NCBI RefSeq assembly: GCF_019249655.2
Contig: NZ_CP137557.1
Coordinates: forward strand, 3,691,001 to 3,755,000
From: Segatella copri
GTDB lineage: Bacteria > Bacteroidota > Bacteroidia > Bacteroidales > Bacteroidaceae
Direction: 5' to 3'
Length of the DNA stretch: 64,000 bases
In this document: positions 58,811 through 64,000 of the stretch, piece by piece
How positions within the stretch are numbered: the stretch's first letter is position 1
How the letters are laid out: every line of letters starts with the position of its first letter
Program-made: the position numbers and the translations under genes
The notes under the pieces: generated by a model
What the model was told of the DNA's origin: nothing
Databases searched by the model: none
The model's input: the letters and a program-made list of their open reading frames with translations, nothing else

Positions 58811-58930
58811 TCCTTAGGAAAGTGTGATGAATGAGAAGAAAAGTCCTTAGGAAAATGTGATGAATGGGGAGAAAAGTCCTTAGGAAAATGTGATAAATAT
58901 GCTTAAAAGTCCTTAGGAAAATGTGATTTT
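58811..58930 (+). repeat. Four direct repeats of exactly 33 bp
   Basis: TCCTTAGGAAAATGTGAT starts at 58811 (one substitution), 58844, 58877 and 58910. The intervening 15 bp are less conserved and A/G-rich. The array ends at the -33 region of the AAA ATPase promoter. A degenerate 22-23-bp repeat (AGTTAGG / AGTCAGG) and a TGCCTGGTTATGGCA-type inverted repeat precede it (58747-58805). Confidence 0.88.
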
Positions 58931-58932
58931 TC

Positions 58933-58963
58933 TTTTGTAATCCGTTGTTTATTAGTATCTTTG
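58933..58963 (+). promoter_or_regulatory. Promoter of the AAA ATPase gene
   Basis: TTTG at 58933-58936, a 19-bp spacer and TATCTTTG at 58956-58963 match the Bacteroidota consensus; ATG follows 18 bp later. Confidence 0.75.
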
Positions 58964-58981
58964 CAGAAAAATGCATAAAGT

Positions 58982-60301
58982 ATGGAAAGATTGCTTATAT
59001 CTCAATTGCTAAAATGGAAGGAAAGCCATAGTAGAAAGCCCTTGGTCTTGGAAGGGGCAAGACAGGTTGGTAAGACCTGGCTATTGAAGGAATTTGGCAG
59101 AAAGTACTTCAAAGACGTCTGTTATATCAACTTCGAGCAGAGCGACGTGCTTGGAGAAGTCTTTGCTGGCGATTTGTCTCCGCAGCGTATCATAGAACAA
59201 CTCTCCATTTACAATGGTAAACTCATAGAGCCGGAACAGACGCTTATCATCTTCGATGAGGTGCAGGAAATGCCAAGAGCACTCACTTCTCTGAAATACT
59301 TCTGCGAGGAAGCACCGGAGTATGTCATTTGCTGTGCGGGTTCTTTGCTAGGTATAGCCCTGCATGAAGGAACATCTTTCCCTGTAGGCAAAACGGATTT
59401 TCTGCATCTGTATCCATTGTCTTTCAAAGAGTTTCTGATAGCAAATGAAGAGAAGATGCTGGTTGACTATATAGACAAGGGAAATAGAAATCTGGGTGCT
59501 TTTGAGAACCGGCTTACGGATTACCTGAAGAAGTATATGATTATAGGCGGAATGCCAGCTGTTGTGATGGAGTGGTTGGACAGTAAAGACTATAATAAGG
59601 TGAATCGCATCCAGCAGGAGTTGATAGCTGCCTATCAGAAAGATTTCTCTAAGCATGCTCCTAATTCCATGGTAGAGAAGATTCGCTATATCTGGAACAG
59701 TATTCCTTCTCAGTTGGCGAAGGAAAACAAGAAGTTTGTCTATGGATTGGTGAGAGAGGGAGCCAGGGCAAGGGAATATGAGGATGCCATCATGTGGCTT
59801 TGTGATGCAGGTGAAATCATCAGAACCCACAATGTGAACAAGCCGGATATTCCAATCTCGGCCTATGCTGACCTGAAATCTTTTAAAGTGTTTCTGCTTG
59901 ATGTAGGCCTTCTGAGGGCGATGAGCCGCGTTTCTCCTAAGGTGATATTGGAAGGCAGCAGGATTTTTGAAGAGTTTAAGGGTGCCTTGACGGAGCAATA
60001 CGTTTGTCAGGAACTTCAGAATTACTCTGATGTTCTGGAAACCAATTACTATTGGTCATCCTCTGCTACAGCCGAAATAGATTTCCTCGTTTCTGATGGC
60101 TGGGATGTTTATCCGTTGGAAGTAAAGGCAGGAGTGACGATGAATGCAAAAAGCCTTAAATTATACAGGGAGAAGTATTCACCGAAGTGGGCACTCCGTA
60201 CCAGTCTTCTGATGTATGAGAAGAATGAGGCTTCTAAAACGATCAATATACCTCTTTATATGCTTTTTGCTTTGGGTAAGGAATTGGAAGCAGAAAGCTA
60301 G
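58982..60301 (+). CDS. AAA ATPase with C-terminal DUF4143 (PD-(D/E)XK-like) domain
   Basis: This 439-residue cytoplasmic protein has an AAA_14-type ATPase with Walker A LEGARQVGKTWLLKE (~residues 23-37), Walker B TLIIFDEVQEMPRA (~85) and sensor segment CCAGSLLGIALHE. The rest is a DUF4143 region ending in SSSATAEIDFLVSDG and VYPLEVKAGV, which has the E-x-D...E-x-K spacing of restriction-type nucleases. Families like this occur in many copies in Bacteroidota genomes; their function is not established, and proposed roles include DNA binding or toxin-like activity. The dense repeats in front of the gene are noteworthy. Confidence 0.92.
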   Translation: MERLLISQLLKWKESHSRKPLVLEGARQVGKTWLLKEFGRKYFKDVCYINFEQSDVLGEVFAGDLSPQRIIEQLSIYNGKLIEPEQTLIIFDEVQEMPRALTSLKYFCEEAPEYVICCAGSLLGIALHEGTSFPVGKTDFLHLYPLSFKEFLIANEEKMLVDYIDKGNRNLGAFENRLTDYLKKYMIIGGMPAVVMEWLDSKDYNKVNRIQQELIAAYQKDFSKHAPNSMVEKIRYIWNSIPSQLAKENKKFVYGLVREGARAREYEDAIMWLCDAGEIIRTHNVNKPDIPISAYADLKSFKVFLLDVGLLRAMSRVSPKVILEGSRIFEEFKGALTEQYVCQELQNYSDVLETNYYWSSSATAEIDFLVSDGWDVYPLEVKAGVTMNAKSLKLYREKYSPKWALRTSLLMYEKNEASKTINIPLYMLFALGKELEAES

Positions 60302-60429
60302 AAAAACAAGATGGGTGGCAGTTTTTAGCTAAACTGTCGCCTTAATCTTGTTATTTTGTAGAAAAAGTGAATAAAAAGTGAATATTTATAATAAAATGTC
60401 GGTCGAAATACTATTTTTCTAGAAAAAAG

Positions 60430-60461
60430 TTTGGTGGTTTGCTAAATAATGTGTAATTTTG
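60430..60461 (+). promoter_or_regulatory. Probable original promoter of the downstream susC, now upstream of IS1380
   Basis: TTTG at 60430-60433, a 20-bp spacer and TAATTTTG at 60454-60461. Transcription would start near 60467, about 22 bp before the IS1380 insertion. With the element removed the leader to the SusC start at 62191 would be about 125 nt, a normal length here. Confidence 0.6.
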
Positions 60462-60488
60462 CAGCCGATTAAAAATATTTTTAAAATT

Positions 60489-62082
60489 CCTAAATTCCGC
60501 AGCATTTTAGTTTAACTTATTTTATAAGTACCTGAGCAACAAAAAGTTGCTCAGGATTTTGCCATGTCAGATTTTTCACCTATCTTAGTGTTGCAAATCA
60601 AAATATGTATCAAACCCGACAGACATGGCAAAGGTAGCAATAAAATCTGAGAAACTCTCTCCTTTTGGAGGAATTTTTTCAATAATGGAGCAATTTGACT
60701 CCAATCTCTCATCTGTAATCGACTCAACCCTCGGTATGAGATGTAGGCTGTATGGTTATCAATACAGCGAAATCATCCGTTCGCTTATGAGCGTTTATTT
60801 CTGTGGCGGCTCATGCATAGAGGATGTCACCACTCATCTGATGTATCACCTCTCGCTTCATCCGACACTTCGCACATGCAGTGCCGACACGATTCTCAGA
60901 GCCATAAAGGAACTGACCCAGGATAACATTTCCTACACATCCGACACTGGCAAGACCTACGACTTCAACACGGCAGACATGCTGAATACACTGCTCCTCA
61001 ATTGCCTATTGTCCACAGGGCAGCTGAAAGAGGGCGAGGGGTATGACGTTGACTTCGACCACCAGTTCATAGAGGCTGAGAAGTTTGATGCGAAACCCAC
61101 ATACAAGAAGTTTCTCGGGTACCGTCCAGGTGTGGCTGTCATTGGCGACATGATTGTCGGCATAGAGAACAGCGACGGCAACACTAACGTTCGTTTCCAC
61201 CAGAAGGACACGTTGAGGAGATTCTTTGAGAGGATTGAACAGAAAGGATTGACAGTCAATCGTTTCAGGGCAGATTGCGGATCCTGCTCAGAGGAAATTG
61301 TGGAAGAGGTCGGAAAGCATTGCATGACTTTCTATATCCGCGCCAACCGCTGCGGTTCGCTCTACGATGACATCTTTGCACTCAGAGGGTGGAAGAGAGA
61401 GGAACTGGGCGGCATTGAGTTTGAACTGAACTCCATTCTTGTTGAGAAATGGAAAGGGAGGGCATACCGTCTTGTAATCCAAAGGCAGAAGCGAATTGAC
61501 GGTGAGATTGACCTGTGGGAAGGCGAATACACCTACCGCTGCATCCTTACAAATGACTACGAGTCTTCCGAGAAAGAGATTGTCAAATTCTATAACCTCC
61601 GTGGAGGGAAGGAACGCATCTTCGATGAAATGAATAACGGATTCGGCTGGAACAGGCTTCCAAAATCCTTCATGGGAGAAAACACGGTGTTTCTTCTGCT
61701 TACGGCACTCATACGCAACTTCTATAAATTCATCATGGCGAGGCTTGACGTGAAGAGGTTCGGACTCAAAGCAACAAGCCGCATCAAGGCGTTTGTCTTC
61801 AAGTTCATCTCTGTGCCAGCCAAATGGGTCAGGACATCAAGGCAGTATGTGCTGAATATCTATTCATGCAACAACGCTTATGCTGATGTGTTCCAGAATG
61901 ACTTTGGATGACACCGACAACTTATGGTCGTGATTTTGCGTATTGCCTCAAGTCGCATGGTGGGGTAAGGGGATTTAATGCGTCTTTGTGGCGATTTTTG
62001 CTGCGTTGCACCCTCTTTTGCCACAGTGTCGCTACCTTTTTGACCTCTGTGTCATCTTATGAGGGCGGTTGCGGATTTGAGG
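60489..62082 (+). mobile_element. IS1380-family insertion sequence, copy C (diverged, complete)
   Basis: A 1594-bp element with ends CCTAAATTCCGCAGC and CCTCAAATCCGCAACC (read inward), flanked by the 5-bp duplication AAATT (60484-60488 and 62083-62087). It is related to but clearly diverged from copies A and B, so it belongs to a sister lineage. It is inserted between a promoter and a susC gene. Confidence 0.94.
60625..61911 (+). CDS. IS1380-family transposase (copy C)
   Basis: This 428-residue DDE transposase is the same length as copies A and B, with numerous substitutions spread along the protein. Key blocks are conserved: DVDFDHQFIEAEKFDAKPTY, RADCGSCSEEIVEEV and YNLRGGKERIFDEMNNGFGW. 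The leader keeps the hairpin (CCTGAGCAAC-AAAAA-GTTGCTCAGG at 60531-60555, here with perfect pairing) and a promoter TTTTG..TATCTTAG downstream of it. The frame is intact and could be active. Confidence 0.95.
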   Translation: MAKVAIKSEKLSPFGGIFSIMEQFDSNLSSVIDSTLGMRCRLYGYQYSEIIRSLMSVYFCGGSCIEDVTTHLMYHLSLHPTLRTCSADTILRAIKELTQDNISYTSDTGKTYDFNTADMLNTLLLNCLLSTGQLKEGEGYDVDFDHQFIEAEKFDAKPTYKKFLGYRPGVAVIGDMIVGIENSDGNTNVRFHQKDTLRRFFERIEQKGLTVNRFRADCGSCSEEIVEEVGKHCMTFYIRANRCGSLYDDIFALRGWKREELGGIEFELNSILVEKWKGRAYRLVIQRQKRIDGEIDLWEGEYTYRCILTNDYESSEKEIVKFYNLRGGKERIFDEMNNGFGWNRLPKSFMGENTVFLLLTALIRNFYKFIMARLDVKRFGLKATSRIKAFVFKFISVPAKWVRTSRQYVLNIYSCNNAYADVFQNDFG

Positions 62083-62190
62083 AAATTTAAGTAAGTTTTG
62101 AAAAGCGGGTTACACTTTCATATAAGTTTTGCCCGAAACGAGATAAAGAGAAAAAAAATATATATTCATTTATTTAAAACGAGAGAGATT

Positions 62191-64000
62191 ATGGATAAAA
62201 GACTCATGACATTAGTCGCAGGCCTCACCCTGAGTACGGGTATGGCATTTGCGCAAAGTCAAATCTCTGGTAAGGTTACCTCTTCTGAGGATGGCAGCCC
62301 AGTTATCGGTGCTTCCATCAAGGTGGCAGGCACTAACACAGGTACAGTTACCGACATCGACGGTAACTTTTCATTGAACGCTCCTGCCGGAGCCAAGTTG
62401 GAGATTTCTTACATTGGTATGAACTCGCAGACCGTAAAGGCATCTTCTAACATGAAGATTGTTATGGTTTCTGACGACAAGACTTTGGATGAGGTGGTTG
62501 TTGTAGCTTATGGTACTACAACAAAGGCTTCTTTCACCGGTTCTGCTGCTGTAATGAAGGACAAGGACATGTCTGCAGCAAAGTCTTCACTTGTTAAGTC
62601 ACTCGAGGGTAAAATGGCTGGTGTCAATCTTGGTGCTTCTACAGGAGACCCAGGTTCTGACCAGAGTATTTTGATTCGTGGTATTGGTTCTATCAATGGC
62701 TCTACTCAGCCTTTGTTTGTCATTGATGGTGTTCCTGTATCAAATAGTGATATGGAAAATGCTGGTGGTCATACCCGTTCTCAGTCTATCTTGTCTTCTA
62801 TCAACCCAAATGATATTGAAAGCATGACCGTATTGAAGGATGCTGCCGCATCTTCACTCTATGGTTCTCGTGCAGCCAATGGTGTCATTATCATTACTAC
62901 CAAGAGAGGTAAGGAAGGTAAGACACATGTCAACTATGATATGCAGATGGGTTGGAGCAACATTGCCAAAAAGAGTGCATTCGAGACCATGAATAGTGCT
63001 GAGTTGAAGGAGTATTGGACTGATGCAGTCAAGAACTATTTTGAAATGTATCCAAATGCATTGAAAGCATATTATCCTGGTATGGATGCTTCTGCTGCAG
63101 CTTTAGCTGAAATCCAATCTGGCTATTTTAGTAATTATGACTCTAATGAGACAACAGACTGGTTTAATGAAATTTACCGCACAGGTTTCACCACAGACCA
63201 TCAGATTTCTATTGATGGTGGTAATGACCGTACGAAATTCTTCACCAGCTTTGGCTATAATAAGGTGAATGGTACAGTAAAGGGTAGTTCTTTTGACCGT
63301 TATAGTGGTCGTTTGAATTTGGATCATAAAGTAACAGACTGGTTCAAGGTTTCTGCAAAGGAAATGCTTTCATTTACCAATACTTCTGGTTTCCGTGATC
63401 AGGGTGACCAGGCACAGGGATTTGGTACAAGTTCACCAATGTCTGTTCTTTTCTCAATGGACCCTACTGCCAAGGTAAAGAATGAAGATGGTTCATATAA
63501 TGCAAGTGCTTCTTTCTCATCTACAATCTCTAATCCAAACTTGATGTTTGGTGATGTAAAAGATCAGGGCGATCGTTCTGAGACATTGGATGCAGAATTG
63601 ATGCGTAGTTTGACTAATGTTGAAGGTGAATTAAAGTTGCCATACGATTTGACTTTACGTTCAGTCTTTGGTTTCGACTATATGAGCAACAGTATCCGCG
63701 AGTTCTGGGCTCCAAAGAGTGTAAATGGTAAGGCTCAGAATGGTATTGGTTCTCGTAGCGTATATACAAGTAAGACTCTTACCTCTTCTACAACATTGAA
63801 TTATAATCATTCATTTGGTAAGCATAATCTTGCTGCAATGGCTGGTTTTGAGACAGAGAAGCGCGACCTGTTGATATTGTATGCTTCTGCTCAGAATTAT
63901 GCAGCTGCATTGCCTGAGTTGTCTAATGGCCAGTCTAATAGCAACTCCAGCATGAGCTATACTGCTGCAATGATGTCATGGTTGGGTAGCTTAAACTACA
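62191..64000 (+). CDS. SusC-like TonB-dependent transporter, 3' end beyond window
   Basis: The first ~603 residues of a SusC protein are present; the frame is open to base 64000. The signal peptide ends MAFAQ. A carboxypeptidase-regulatory-like domain (ISGKVTSSEDGSPVIGASIK) follows at ~25-105. The plug has FVIDGVPVSNSDMENAGG and INPNDIESMTVLKDAAASSLYGSRAANGVIIITTK (two adjoining stretches), then barrel strands. The A/T-rich bases before ATG fit a Bacteroidota start. Its leader is interrupted by IS1380 copy C. The SusD partner would lie beyond the window. Confidence 0.93.
   Translation, partial: MDKRLMTLVAGLTLSTGMAFAQSQISGKVTSSEDGSPVIGASIKVAGTNTGTVTDIDGNFSLNAPAGAKLEISYIGMNSQTVKASSNMKIVMVSDDKTLDEVVVVAYGTTTKASFTGSAAVMKDKDMSAAKSSLVKSLEGKMAGVNLGASTGDPGSDQSILIRGIGSINGSTQPLFVIDGVPVSNSDMENAGGHTRSQSILSSINPNDIESMTVLKDAAASSLYGSRAANGVIIITTKRGKEGKTHVNYDMQMGWSNIAKKSAFETMNSAELKEYWTDAVKNYFEMYPNALKAYYPGMDASAAALAEIQSGYFSNYDSNETTDWFNEIYRTGFTTDHQISIDGGNDRTKFFTSFGYNKVNGTVKGSSFDRYSGRLNLDHKVTDWFKVSAKEMLSFTNTSGFRDQGDQAQGFGTSSPMSVLFSMDPTAKVKNEDGSYNASASFSSTISNPNLMFGDVKDQGDRSETLDAELMRSLTNVEGELKLPYDLTLRSVFGFDYMSNSIREFWAPKSVNGKAQNGIGSRSVYTSKTLTSSTTLNYNHSFGKHNLAAMAGFETEKRDLLILYASAQNYAAALPELSNGQSNSNSSMSYTAAMMSWLGSLNY

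Noticed and set aside
14391..58930. CRISPR array
   Set aside because: Units of 22 or 33 bp follow each other without unique spacers of constant length, and there are no cas genes; the Cas4-like domain belongs to a Dna2-like helicase.
61908..62090. Small open frame at the right end of IS1380 copy C
   Set aside because: It lies in the terminal region of the element, with no similarity to known accessory genes and no counterpart in copies A and B.

Overview
The window looks like a gut Prevotella/Segatella chromosome segment (Bacteroidota). It carries SusC/SusD outer-membrane glycan-uptake pairs, a hybrid two-component regulator and BspA-type leucine-rich repeats. Nearly every promoter I could read has the Bacteroidota -7 box TAnnTTTG. 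Genus assignment is inference from gene content; I could not run a search.

Region 1 (1-11.3 kb): the end of a glycan-use locus, with a SusC (5' end outside the window), a SusD lipoprotein and an 884-residue secreted protein. A large macroglobulin-like gene follows, split by an IS1380-family element whose 5-bp target duplication lets the original reading frame be rebuilt exactly. Region 2 (11.3-14.8 kb): a repeat-rich intergenic zone. A ~105-bp inverted repeat has been split by a complete IS66-family element (tnpA, tnpB, tnpC; 23-bp terminal repeats; 8-bp target duplication). Three arrays of direct repeats with an exact 22-bp period follow. Region 3 (14.8-38.8 kb): a pectin/rhamnogalacturonan-type utilization locus with a hybrid sensor-regulator, two SusC/SusD pairs, a secreted 707-residue protein, a giant PL11-like rhamnogalacturonan lyase with a beta-strand-repeat tail, and a convergent GH28 polygalacturonase. 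rnhB (RNase HII) sits between regulator and transporters. Region 4 (39.1-44.3 kb): an IS4-family transposase and a second, protein-identical IS1380 copy stacked upstream of a secreted BspA-LRR/caspase-like protease.

Region 5 (44.3-57.3 kb) is mostly housekeeping: two tandem tRNA-Leu(CAA) genes, manC, a HIT hydrolase, greA, a large nuclease-helicase, then purine salvage genes (guanine deaminase, NCS2 permease, xanthine phosphoribosyltransferase), an esterase-nucleotidase fusion, an SGNH hydrolase and an FHS-type sugar transporter. Region 6 (57.4-64 kb) has a fimbrillin-like lipoprotein, a second nested-palindrome repeat zone with 33-bp phased repeats, an AAA ATPase/DUF4143 gene, a third and diverged IS1380 copy lodged in the leader of a SusC gene, and that SusC running off the window.

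Most of the window follows familiar family patterns. The least explained signal is non-coding. Two separate intergenic zones share a nested-palindrome architecture built from ~10-bp units around a GGCTCCG-containing core. These zones, and the promoter of the guanine deaminase operon, carry direct repeats of unrelated sequence whose periods are all multiples of 11 bp (22, 22, 22, 33, 33).
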